DNA of 16,506 nucleotides from an uncultured Ruminococcus sp. (GTDB taxonomy: Bacteria; Bacillota; Clostridia; Oscillospirales; CAG-272). The stretch spans positions 1 to 16,506 of the forward strand of contig CACXBN010000188.1 in the NCBI GenBank assembly GCA_902765885.1, written 5' to 3'. The stretch's first letter is position 1. Each line of letters starts with the position of its first letter. Below the pieces are notes generated by a model, which did no database searches, was not told where the DNA came from, and saw nothing but the letters and a program-made list of their open reading frames with translations. This document shows, in pieces, positions 6,564 to 13,927 of this stretch. Position numbers and translations under genes: made by a program.

Positions 6564-9500
6564 CTATTGCTTTTCATAAACACTAAGCACATGCACTCTA
6601 GCCCAAAGCCAACCACCCTGGGTCGGATAATCGGCATAATATCTGAAATATCTGGCGGTGACTTCGGGAAACTCGCGCATGGTCAGCCACTGGGTGTTTC
6701 CCGTTACGACGTCCGCGTCGCGCCATTCTTCGTCTTCTCGTGAGCGGTACTGAAGCTTGAAATCACGGGCGGTCTGGTAATCAGCCTCAAAGGCTCCGCC
6801 ATGCATGACCAACCATTTATTTACGGTGTATTCTTTTCCCGCATCGACTTCGAGCCAGAGGTCTCCATCGTCCCTGTGAGCAAACCATCTGGTAGAGGTT
6901 TTTCCGTCAAGGGCACAGCCGGCTGCTGAATCGTCTATTTCATTGCTGGCTGTTGCGGGCTTTCCTAGCAAAACGTCTTTGCCGATATATTTCTTTTTGG
7001 CTTTGACTGTAATGTCATGGTCAGGCATCCTTATAAGGACACAGCATTTGCTGTCCTTGATTATGGAATCGGACTCCATACCTTCGTAAAGGTATCCGTT
7101 GTCGTATATGCTGTCGATGACCAAAAACTTCAGTTCACCTTCGGTCATTTTGTCTTCAGTGATTTTTCCGTCAAGCCATTCTATTCTGAGGGTGTGAGCA
7201 GTCTTGACATCTCTTCCGTCTCCGTCATATACGGGTGAAGCATAATCAAAATTATCGCTTCGGAAGGAAGCCGTAGCCGCAAATACAAGAATATTCTTGT
7301 CCTCCGGCAGTTTCAGAACCTTTTTCCCTCGTGCATCAAATGAAACTCTGAATATGTACGCGAATTTATATGGAATAAATCCGTTTTCGTCATTGATATG
7401 CGTGAAAACATGGGCGATTTCATCATGCTTTATTATACGGGACTTGCCGATCGTGAAAAGATCCCAGCATCCAACATTCTCAAAAATGTCCTGTACGGTA
7501 ACGGATGTTTTATGATCGTCAAGTGTGAAGTCCGCAACTTTGTTCCCGTCAGAGGAAGCAAGGAGAAGGGAAATGGTTTGTGCGCCTTCCGGAATTGTGA
7601 TTTCCTGTCCGGATGATGCGAGAGCATTAAGCGAGTCTGCAGGACCCATTTTGAAGTTTATTCCGGATGCTGTGATGCTGTTGATCCACAACTCTTCCGG
7701 TATGGATTTTCCTCCGGATATCTCACCTGATTTCAAATCGTCACGGCTTGTCGTGATTTTTTTGTCGTAAGCCAGTTCTATTACCGATGAGGCACACTTG
7801 TCTTTAACATCATCCGTCACAAGTTCAACCGCAAATGTTTTCACGGAATACTTGTTTAAATTTGTGGAGAATGATTTGCCGGAGAACGGGACGGCGCCAA
7901 TCTCATCTTCAAATCCGTTGGTTTCGACAACGGATCTTATGTTATTCATAAATGAGACTGTTAATCCATTTATTTCTTCTCCCAAGGTCTCCTGGATCCT
8001 TACTATTATTCTGTGTCCTTTTTCTTCTTTCTTTATACATCTGACTATGGCGCAGCTGTCGGAAAGGCACATGAATGAAAATTCTTTGGTATATCCTTTA
8101 TGTTTGTCTGTAAAGAACGGAATGACAGGCTGGTTCAGCCGTGCTGCTTCACATACAGTCTCTCTGCTTCTTTTTCCTTTGTGACCCATTATGGAGAAAG
8201 TAAAATTGTTTTCACCTATATCCTGCCAGTTCTGCCAGGAATCATGGTAGAAGTTTGAAATCGGAGTATGGATCAGAGTCAGGCGCAAAGTGTTGTCGTC
8301 CGGTTTGTCCATACCGTATTTACAGTCATTGAACAACGATACACCGTATGAACCGTCCTTATCAGTAAGGTCGGCCCACTGGTGGACAACATACTGGTAA
8401 TATGGGTCGGATGTGTTTCCTTCTTCGGCTGTGCCAAGTCCCTGGTCAAATTCCGCCACCGGATTTGAGACTGTCAACGGGAGTCTGAGCCTGAGATTTG
8501 ACGCAACTTCCGCCCAGTTGCATTTGCACTGTACATCTATTCTGTCGCTTCCGGACCAGAGCCTTATGATTTGCTCAATCACGGTGCTCGAAAAATGTTT
8601 TGTGACTTTCAGGGATACGACTGCATCGCCGGTTTCATATTTTTCAATCGTGACATTTTCGTCGAGATGCTTCACCGGTTTCAGACAGTCATCATATGTG
8701 AGTTCCCATGACGGCCAAACGGTTGATGAGTCCGGACCTATTTCGAAGGTCACAGGGGCTGAGAGAAGTTCTCTATTTTCGTCATTTTTGTCAATAATCG
8801 AGCAGATGTCTCCGTCCTCGTTAAGTTTTAAGGCATATCTTGAGTTTTCAATGCCGCGGTCAGTGATTTTGAGTTCCCCGAATGTGCTTTCATTTTCTTC
8901 GGACTCTCTTATGTCATATACGGAATATCCAACAGATGGAACTTTGGCTGTGAATACGAGCCGTCTCTTTCCGTTCTCGGAGTGGACCTGGGAAGGAACC
9001 GTTTTTCCTTCTGGAGAAACCACTTTAAAGTGTCCCGGTTTGCTGATATCCACGGATACAAGATCGGTCCTTTCAAAAGACAGCGGATTATACAGGACGA
9101 CAGGAGATCCCTTACAGTCTGTATTCAGATACGCTGCGGCCATGCTGCCCGAAGATGCCTTCAGTTCCGAGGCAAACTCATTAAGAGAAATTATATAATC
9201 ATTAAGCGAGAAGTAATATGCGGAAACATAAGATGTACCTGTCAGATCATCGTGGAACTGATGCCACAGAAATCTTTCCCACGCCTCGGTAAGTCTTTCG
9301 TGAGGATAGGTGTATGGGCTCAGTATCGAGGCAATTACGGCGCTTCTTTCGGCGGAGTCTGCGAGGAGTTCGTTTTTCCGGTTCCACCGCTTGTTTATGG
9401 TCCTTGATGTGAATGTGCCATATCCATGAGGAATAAGAAGTCCGCCCCTGTATTCCGGAAGATTTTCAAATTCCTCCGGAGTGATGTCTCTGAAGATCTG

Positions 9501-10352
9501 GTCTGTGGAAGCAGATACTATTTCATAGTAATCTCCGTCCTTGTTGTTCATTGCCTCATCGAGCAGCTGAGCGGATATTTCTTTGCATGATCCGCCGTTG
9601 TCCCCCGTCCCATAATATCTCATGTGCGAGGGTACGCCTGTATGTTTTTCATTGAATTCTATGCAATCGAGCCAGAATTTGTTTTTCCCCAAGTCGGTGT
9701 TCTTTCCGTTATCATCAAGGTCAAAGACATATGACCCTGGATTCAGAGAAACCATTATGGTGCTTCCGTCGGGACCGGTCCATTTGCCCAGGTCCATTTT
9801 AGGCTTTCTGTCGGCTTCGGGAAGATCTTCCTCCTTGAGCGGCTTGAGTGATTTGCCGTCCCCCGTGAGTCTCGGAGAGTCCAAGCCCCATTGCAGCTTT
9901 TGAGTTGAAAATCCTATGAGGCCCATATGTGCTGCTATGGACGGAAGGGAATATCTGAATCCGAAACAGTCAGGGAGAAATACATCAAGACTTCTTTTTC
10001 CGAATTCTTTTTCGAAAAAGCCGTTACCGTAGAGGATCTGTCTCATAAGCGCTTCCGAAGAAGGGACATTGGTGTCGCATGCATCCCACATTGATCCTGC
10101 TACGGACCATCTTCCTTCAGCTATGTATTGTTTCAGTTTTTCATAAAGATCAGGATAGTATTCTTTGGCGAGCTTGTATCTGAATGCTCCTTCAAAGTTC
10201 ATGTGATATGATGGATATTTTTCAATAAGATTAAAATTATCCACGAGGGTATTATAAATATATTCTCTTATAGAATCCTGAATAGTCCAGTTCCATTGTG
10301 TATCGAGGTGTGCATTTGATACCAGATAAAGTTTCTTTACTTTTTTCTCCAT
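6564..10352 (-). CDS. GH38 alpha-mannosidase-like glycoside hydrolase with C-terminal F5/8C domain
   Basis: A 1262-residue enzyme of glycoside hydrolase family 38 (retaining, zinc-dependent). The N-terminal motif NAHLDTQWNW gives zinc ligands His14 and Asp16. The nucleophile is Asp128 in LPDCFGFRYSLP, and the late zinc His motif is QFHDDLTGTS at 365-374 (His367). A three-helix region and long beta-sandwich domains follow, as in the family. Residues 1130-1262 form an F5/8 type C (discoidin) carbohydrate-binding module (start GKPATAS, then DGKTSTRWFA, and near the end TARYFRYY). The protein starts directly at the catalytic domain with no signal peptide, so it should act in the cytosol on imported mannosides or related glycosides, as MngB and other intracellular GH38 enzymes do. 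It is clearly longer than usual GH38 proteins (about 850-1050 aa). AGGAG lies 7 nt before the ATG. It is the first gene of the operon, behind its own promoter candidate. Confidence 0.9.
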   Translation of the reverse strand: MEKKVKKLYLVSNAHLDTQWNWTIQDSIREYIYNTLVDNFNLIEKYPSYHMNFEGAFRYKLAKEYYPDLYEKLKQYIAEGRWSVAGSMWDACDTNVPSSEALMRQILYGNGFFEKEFGKRSLDVFLPDCFGFRYSLPSIAAHMGLIGFSTQKLQWGLDSPRLTGDGKSLKPLKEEDLPEADRKPKMDLGKWTGPDGSTIMVSLNPGSYVFDLDDNGKNTDLGKNKFWLDCIEFNEKHTGVPSHMRYYGTGDNGGSCKEISAQLLDEAMNNKDGDYYEIVSASTDQIFRDITPEEFENLPEYRGGLLIPHGYGTFTSRTINKRWNRKNELLADSAERSAVIASILSPYTYPHERLTEAWERFLWHQFHDDLTGTSYVSAYYFSLNDYIISLNEFASELKASSGSMAAAYLNTDCKGSPVVLYNPLSFERTDLVSVDISKPGHFKVVSPEGKTVPSQVHSENGKRRLVFTAKVPSVGYSVYDIRESEENESTFGELKITDRGIENSRYALKLNEDGDICSIIDKNDENRELLSAPVTFEIGPDSSTVWPSWELTYDDCLKPVKHLDENVTIEKYETGDAVVSLKVTKHFSSTVIEQIIRLWSGSDRIDVQCKCNWAEVASNLRLRLPLTVSNPVAEFDQGLGTAEEGNTSDPYYQYVVHQWADLTDKDGSYGVSLFNDCKYGMDKPDDNTLRLTLIHTPISNFYHDSWQNWQDIGENNFTFSIMGHKGKRSRETVCEAARLNQPVIPFFTDKHKGYTKEFSFMCLSDSCAIVRCIKKEEKGHRIIVRIQETLGEEINGLTVSFMNNIRSVVETNGFEDEIGAVPFSGKSFSTNLNKYSVKTFAVELVTDDVKDKCASSVIELAYDKKITTSRDDLKSGEISGGKSIPEELWINSITASGINFKMGPADSLNALASSGQEITIPEGAQTISLLLASSDGNKVADFTLDDHKTSVTVQDIFENVGCWDLFTIGKSRIIKHDEIAHVFTHINDENGFIPYKFAYIFRVSFDARGKKVLKLPEDKNILVFAATASFRSDNFDYASPVYDGDGRDVKTAHTLRIEWLDGKITEDKMTEGELKFLVIDSIYDNGYLYEGMESDSIIKDSKCCVLIRMPDHDITVKAKKKYIGKDVLLGKPATASNEIDDSAAGCALDGKTSTRWFAHRDDGDLWLEVDAGKEYTVNKWLVMHGGAFEADYQTARDFKLQYRSREDEEWRDADVVTGNTQWLTMREFPEVTARYFRYYADYPTQGGWLWARVHVLSVYEKQ

Positions 10353-10384
10353 TTGTGTTCTCCTGACTGAAATAATCCAATGAT

Positions 10385-10413
10385 ATACTAATGCATAATA
10401 GTTAAAAAATCAA
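10385..10413 (-). promoter_or_regulatory. Sigma-A-type promoter candidate for the GH38-led operon
   Basis: Read on the minus strand, TTGATT (10408-10413) and TAGTAT (10385-10390) are separated by exactly 17 bp. This would start the transcript about 25 nt before the GH38 ribosome binding site and start codon region. The match is 4-5 of 6 bases in each box; the position is good, but the region is AT-rich. Confidence 0.5.
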
Positions 10414-10424
10414 TATATATTTGC

Positions 10425-10440
10425 ATCGGGCCAAACCGAT
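10425..10440. promoter_or_regulatory. Small palindrome in the divergent promoter region, possible operator
   Basis: ATCGG (10425-10429) and CCGAT (10436-10440) form an inverted repeat around GCCAAA. It is the only GC-rich island in an AT-rich intergenic region and lies just upstream of the -35 box of the GH38 promoter candidate, between the two divergent promoters. A dimeric regulator site is the natural reading. The stem followed by six T (10440-10445) also resembles a minimal plus-strand terminator, but no plus-strand gene precedes it. Confidence 0.35.
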
Positions 10441-10466
10441 TTTTTCGTGTATGAAAAAATAATATT

Positions 10467-10496
10467 TTGCTGTTTCATTATGCCGGGATATATGAT
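10467..10496 (+). promoter_or_regulatory. Promoter candidate for the DUF3737-malY pair
   Basis: TATGAT (10491-10496) matches the -10 consensus at 5 of 6 bases, with a weak -35 (TTGCTG, 10467-10472) 18 bp upstream. Transcription would start near 10503, about 27 nt before the ATG at 10530. The weak -35 makes this tentative; an activator site could compensate. Confidence 0.4.
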
Positions 10497-10513
10497 AAAA
10501 TGACATGAAATTT

Positions 10514-10532
10514 GAAAGGTAACAATAATATG
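10514..10532 (+). promoter_or_regulatory. Ribosome binding site deciding the DUF3737 start
   Basis: GAAAGG (10514-10519) stands 10 nt before ATG at 10530. A TTG at 10512 in the same frame would overlap this site and add only MKGNNN-like residues, so ATG 10530 is the better start. Confidence 0.6.
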
Positions 10533-11408
10533 GAAATTATAAGAGAAGGATATTTTGAAGGCGAAAGAGCCCTGTACGGAAGTTCTGATATCACAGTTGA
10601 AAACAGTATATTTGACAACGGTGAATCACCTCTCAAAGAGAGCAAAAATCTGATTCTCAGAGAGGATATGTTCAAATGGAAATATCCGCTTTGGTATTGC
10701 GACAATGTAAAGGCAGACGGATGTACCTGGTTTGAGATGGCGAGAGCCGGAGTTTGGTATTCAAGAAATATCGAGATAAAAAACGCTTTGATCCAGGCGC
10801 CCAAAAACTTCAGGAGATGCACGGATCTTACTCTGGAAGATGTGGTTTTCTCAAACGCGGAAGAGACGCTCTGGACATGTTCCGGAGTAAAGCTCAAGAA
10901 TGTGTCGGCAAGTGGCCATTATTTTGCAATGAATTGCGAAAACATGGAAGTGGATCATCTCGTTCTTGACGGAAACTACGCATTTGACGGTGCAAAAAAC
11001 GCAGTTATCAGGAACTCAAGACTTATGACAAAAGATGCTTTCTGGAATTGCGACAACATCACCGTTTACGATTCCTTTATTTCCGGAGAATACCTCGGAT
11101 GGAATTCAAAGAATTTGACATTTGTCAACTGTACCATAGAGAGCAATCAGGGAATGTGCTATATCGACGGACTTAAACTCGTAAACTGCAAACTCACGGG
11201 AACTACTCTGGCATTTGAGTTCTCAAATGACATTGATGCCGAGATAGTATCATCCGTTGAACAGGTATTCAACCCCGGCTCCGGAAAGATCAAAGCATGT
11301 AAAATCAAGGAGCTTATCATAGAAAAAGATAAAGTGGATCAGCAAAAAACATCCATAGAATGCGATAATATAGTAAAAACATCAGATAGGCCTGAGTGGC
11401 TCAGGTAG
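10530..11408 (+). CDS. DUF3737 family beta-helix protein
   Basis: A 292-residue protein of the DUF3737 family, starting MEIIREGYFEGERALYGSSD. It is built from repeated turns of about 20 residues with recurring W-x-C/N-x-N-like corners (for example PLWYCDNV, GVWYSRNI, TLWTCSGV, YFAMNCENM, AFWNCDNI, LGWNSKNL), which is typical of a right-handed parallel beta-helix. No catalytic motif is evident and the function is unknown; some databases carry the misleading label hydrogenase. There is no signal peptide, so it is probably cytosolic. It is followed after 10 bp by a MalY/PatB-type lyase, and I recall this pairing as common in Firmicutes and Bacteroides, which suggests a joint role. The start at 10530 is chosen because the ribosome binding site precedes it. 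Confidence 0.85.
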   Translation: MEIIREGYFEGERALYGSSDITVENSIFDNGESPLKESKNLILREDMFKWKYPLWYCDNVKADGCTWFEMARAGVWYSRNIEIKNALIQAPKNFRRCTDLTLEDVVFSNAEETLWTCSGVKLKNVSASGHYFAMNCENMEVDHLVLDGNYAFDGAKNAVIRNSRLMTKDAFWNCDNITVYDSFISGEYLGWNSKNLTFVNCTIESNQGMCYIDGLKLVNCKLTGTTLAFEFSNDIDAEIVSSVEQVFNPGSGKIKACKIKELIIEKDKVDQQKTSIECDNIVKTSDRPEWLR

Positions 11409-11418
11409 GGGGGAAAGT

Positions 11419-12576
11419 ATGTTTGACTTTGACGAAATAATCGACAGGCGAGGAACAGGCTCGCTTAAATGGAATGTCGCCGAAGGAGAGCTTCCGATGT
11501 GGGTGGCAGACATGGATTTCAGGACAGCGCCATGTGTGACAGATGCTATCAGAAAAAGACTGGATCACGGAATTTTCGGATATTCGGAAACACCAGATGA
11601 ATGGTATGATGCATACGTTAACTGGTGGAAGACCAGACACGGATACGAATTCGACAGAAACCAGCTGACTTTCTGCACGGGAGTCGTCCCTGCAATATCT
11701 TCCATAGTCAGAAAGCTTACTACTCCGAATGAGAATGTCCTTATTCAGACTCCGGTTTACAATATATTCTTCAACAGTATCGTCAACAACGGCTGCAGAG
11801 CAGTCGAGAGTCCGCTTGTGTATATGAACGGGGAATACCACATAGATTTTGATGATCTTGAAAAGAAGATGGCTGACCCTCAGACCACACTCATGATTCT
11901 TTGCAATCCCCATAACCCCGTCGGCAAAATTTGGTCGCGTGAGGATCTGAAAAAGATAGGTGAAGCCGCATACAGAAACGGTGTCATCGTAATCGCCGAC
12001 GAAATCCACTGCGATATAACACGCCCCGGCATGAGCTATATTCCGTTCGCATCCGTTTCGGATATATGTGAAGCGGTGAGCATAACATGCATTGCGCCTA
12101 CAAAAACATTCAATATCGCCGGAATTCAGACTGCTGCCGTTTTTGCAAAAGACAGAAAACTGTTTCATAAAGTCTGGAGAGCACTGAATACGGATGAAGT
12201 CGCTGAGCCTAACGCCTTTGCGTGCGATGCTACAATAGCCGCCTTTTCTCATGGCGGCGTATGGCTTGATGAACTGCGGAAATATCTCTTCGACAACAGG
12301 GATGCAGCAGATGAGTATTTAAGAAACTATATTCCGTCTGTTCACAGTGTTCGCGGCGATGCAACATATCTGATGTGGATCGACATATCTTATCTCTCGG
12401 GGGACAGTGTCGCATTTTGCAGATCACTGAGAGAGAATACCGGACTATATGTTTCAAACGGAAGAGCATACGGGAATACCGGCAACGGATTTATCCGAGT
12501 GAATATCGCCTGCCCGAAAAAATTGATGCTTGACGGATTTGACAGACTCAAAAGAGAATGCGAAAAACATCTGTAA
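11419..12576 (+). CDS. MalY/PatB-type PLP-dependent cystathionine beta-lyase/aminotransferase
   Basis: A 385-residue fold-type I PLP enzyme. LPMWVADMDF (25-34) is the signature of the MalY/PatB branch. GYSETPDEWYDAYVNWWKTRHG is the family's substrate-entry region, CNPHNPVGK (162-170) and ADEIHCDI (193-200) hold the PLP-pocket Asn and Asp, and Lys229 in APTKTFNIAG forms the Schiff base. Members are C-S beta-lyases that release homocysteine, pyruvate and ammonia from cystathionine (or H2S from cysteine), or act as aminotransferases; the reaction cannot be fixed by sequence. A strong GGGGGGAAAG ribosome binding site lies just before the ATG, 10 bp after the DUF3737 stop, so the two genes are cotranscribed. 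The gene ends at the bidirectional terminator 12583-12624. Confidence 0.9.
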   Translation: MFDFDEIIDRRGTGSLKWNVAEGELPMWVADMDFRTAPCVTDAIRKRLDHGIFGYSETPDEWYDAYVNWWKTRHGYEFDRNQLTFCTGVVPAISSIVRKLTTPNENVLIQTPVYNIFFNSIVNNGCRAVESPLVYMNGEYHIDFDDLEKKMADPQTTLMILCNPHNPVGKIWSREDLKKIGEAAYRNGVIVIADEIHCDITRPGMSYIPFASVSDICEAVSITCIAPTKTFNIAGIQTAAVFAKDRKLFHKVWRALNTDEVAEPNAFACDATIAAFSHGGVWLDELRKYLFDNRDAADEYLRNYIPSVHSVRGDATYLMWIDISYLSGDSVAFCRSLRENTGLYVSNGRAYGNTGNGFIRVNIACPKKLMLDGFDRLKRECEKHL

Positions 12577-12582
12577 AATAAT

Positions 12583-12624
12583 AACGCAGATCCCGCAAAT
12601 TGCTTGCGGAGTCTGCGTTTTTTT
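12583..12624 (+). terminator. Strong intrinsic terminator between convergent operons
   Basis: AACGCAGA (12583-12590) pairs with TCTGCGTT (12612-12619), and CCGCAA (12593-12598) with TTGCGG (12604-12609), separated by a small internal mismatch. A T7 run (12618-12624) follows on the plus strand. The T-run touches the stop codon of the convergent gamma-subunit gene; on the minus strand the stem is followed by ATTATTTT, so it probably ends both transcripts. Confidence 0.85.
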
Positions 12625-13153
12625 AATAACCGTATCCAAGAAGAAGTGCTTTTTCGTTCTTTTCTATAAGAGCGGTTTTCGTCGCAGGAATGTTTGACAG
12701 AAGATATTCTTTGAATTCTTCAAAATCGAATATTCCGGTCTGTTTTATTATCTGACCCAGGATTATAACGTTGGCAAATCCTCCGAGATCGTTGTCGCTG
12801 GCCAGCTCGGTAGCCGGTATGTAAACGGCTTTGATATCCGTCCTTTCGGATTTTTTGTCAATCAGAGTTGAGTCACAGAATATTATTCCTCCCGGAGCGA
12901 CCTTCGGTTCGAATTTGTCAAACGAGGGCTTGTTCATGACCACAAGGAGATCCGGAGTGTTTGTGCTGGGAGATCCGATCTCCTCATCGGAGATGACAAC
13001 TGTGCAGTTTGATGTTCCTCCCCTCATTTCCGGACCGTACGAAGGAAGAAAAGTGACGTTCATTCCGACATGCATGCCGGTTTTGGCCATTTGCTTACCT
13101 GAGAACTGGATGCCCTGGCCGCCGCTTCCTGCAAAAATGATTCTTGTCGTCAT
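12623..13153 (-). CDS. 2-oxoacid:ferredoxin oxidoreductase, gamma subunit
   Basis: The gamma subunit (about 176 residues) of a four-subunit 2-oxoacid:ferredoxin oxidoreductase. It starts MTTRIIFAGSGGQGIQ, with the family motif GSGGQG, and continues with SYGPEMRGGTSNC and GGFANVIILGQ, as usual for gamma chains (PFOR gamma domain, CoA/dimer region). An upstream in-frame ATG at 13163-13165 would add MVND, but it lies inside the ribosome binding region; the ATG at 13151-13153 is one base after the beta-subunit stop and has GGTGA 5 nt upstream, so I prefer it. It is the last gene of the operon; the stop codon touches the shared terminator. Confidence 0.9.
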   Translation of the reverse strand: MTTRIIFAGSGGQGIQFSGKQMAKTGMHVGMNVTFLPSYGPEMRGGTSNCTVVISDEEIGSPSTNTPDLLVVMNKPSFDKFEPKVAPGGIIFCDSTLIDKKSERTDIKAVYIPATELASDNDLGGFANVIILGQIIKQTGIFDFEEFKEYLLSNIPATKTALIEKNEKALLLGYGY

Positions 13154-13163
13154 ATCATTCACC
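13154..13163 (-). promoter_or_regulatory. Ribosome binding site deciding the gamma-subunit start
   Basis: On the minus strand GGTGA (13163-13159) lies 5 nt before the ATG at 13153-13151 and is itself the end of the beta-subunit gene. This arrangement favours the shorter gamma subunit and implies translational coupling with beta. Confidence 0.5.
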
Positions 13164-13913
13164 ATCCTTCAGAGCTTCACCGTCTTTATATGTCCCGAGA
13201 GGGTAATACGGAATCATATTATCCCTAAGCCACTGGAGCGCATCAGAGGGAGACAGTCCCCAGTTGGTAGGGCATGTAGACAACACTTCCACTATTGAAA
13301 AGCCTTTACGGTCTATCTGATTCTGAAAAGCTTTCTTTATCATTTTCTTGGCATTGTTTATATTTGCCGGGGTGTCGACCGACACTCTGGCTGCAAGAGC
13401 CACACCGTCGAGAGTCGAGAGCATTTCACAGACTCTGATAGGATTTCCCTGAATGCTGCGGAATCTTCCGTACGGGGTAGTTGTCGTGACCTGACCGGGA
13501 ATTGTGGTCGGCGCCATTTGACCGCCGGTCATGCCGTAAATACAGTTGTTGATGAATATAACGGTGATGTTTTCTCCCCTTGTCGCCGAATGAACCGTTT
13601 CCGCGGTTCCTATTGCCGCAAGGTCACCGTCTCCCTGGTATGTGAAAACTATATTGTCGGGATGAGTCCTTTTTACTCCTGTTGCCACGGCGGGCGCTCT
13701 TCCGTGAGCTGCCTCTATCATATCACAGTTGAAATAGTTGTATGCGAAAACAGAACATCCGACTGGAGCGATTCCCACGGTGTTGTCAAGAATTTCAAGC
13801 TCATCTATGGTTTCGGCCACAAGACGGTGGATGATTCCGTGTGTGCATCCCGGGCAGTAGTGAAGAGGGACATCCGTCAGGGCCTTAGGCCTTTCAAAAA
13901 CTGTCTTATACAT
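13155..13913 (-). CDS. 2-oxoacid:ferredoxin oxidoreductase, beta (TPP-binding) subunit
   Basis: A 252-residue thiamine-diphosphate-binding chain. YCPGCTHG (19-26) gives two cysteines of the expected [4Fe-4S] cluster, with Cys53 and Cys214 as further candidates. The TPP/Mg motif is GDGDLAAIG (94-102) with the matching Asn residues near 122-123 (FINNCIYGMTGGQ). SVFAYNYFNCD and HGRAPAVATGVKR are conserved stretches of this family. Together with alpha, gamma and the ferredoxin it decarboxylates a 2-oxoacid oxidatively to acyl-CoA, reducing ferredoxin. A GGAGGAGAGG ribosome binding site precedes the ATG, 14 bp after the alpha stop. Cytosolic. Confidence 0.92.
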   Translation of the reverse strand: MYKTVFERPKALTDVPLHYCPGCTHGIIHRLVAETIDELEILDNTVGIAPVGCSVFAYNYFNCDMIEAAHGRAPAVATGVKRTHPDNIVFTYQGDGDLAAIGTAETVHSATRGENITVIFINNCIYGMTGGQMAPTTIPGQVTTTTPYGRFRSIQGNPIRVCEMLSTLDGVALAARVSVDTPANINNAKKMIKKAFQNQIDRKGFSIVEVLSTCPTNWGLSPSDALQWLRDNMIPYYPLGTYKDGEALKDGE

Positions 13914-13927
13914 TATCCTCTCCTCCT

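Noticed and set aside
8413..9198. 261-residue plus-strand ORF opposite the GH38 gene
   Set aside because: It lies entirely antisense to a well-supported GH38 coding region, has low-complexity Ser/Phe-rich composition and no ribosome binding site or recognisable motif.
10425..10445. Palindrome plus T-run as a plus-strand intrinsic terminator
   Set aside because: The stem is only 5 bp and no plus-strand gene precedes it; an operator reading fits the divergent promoter setting better.
11401..12252. 283-residue minus-strand ORF opposite the MalY/PatB gene
   Set aside because: It is antisense to a gene with all PLP-enzyme motifs; its composition is typical of a mirror frame.
12623..13165. Gamma-subunit start at the upstream ATG (13163-13165)
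   Set aside because: AAGG would directly abut this ATG with no spacing; the ATG at 13151-13153 has a correctly spaced GGTGA and gives the family's usual N-terminus.
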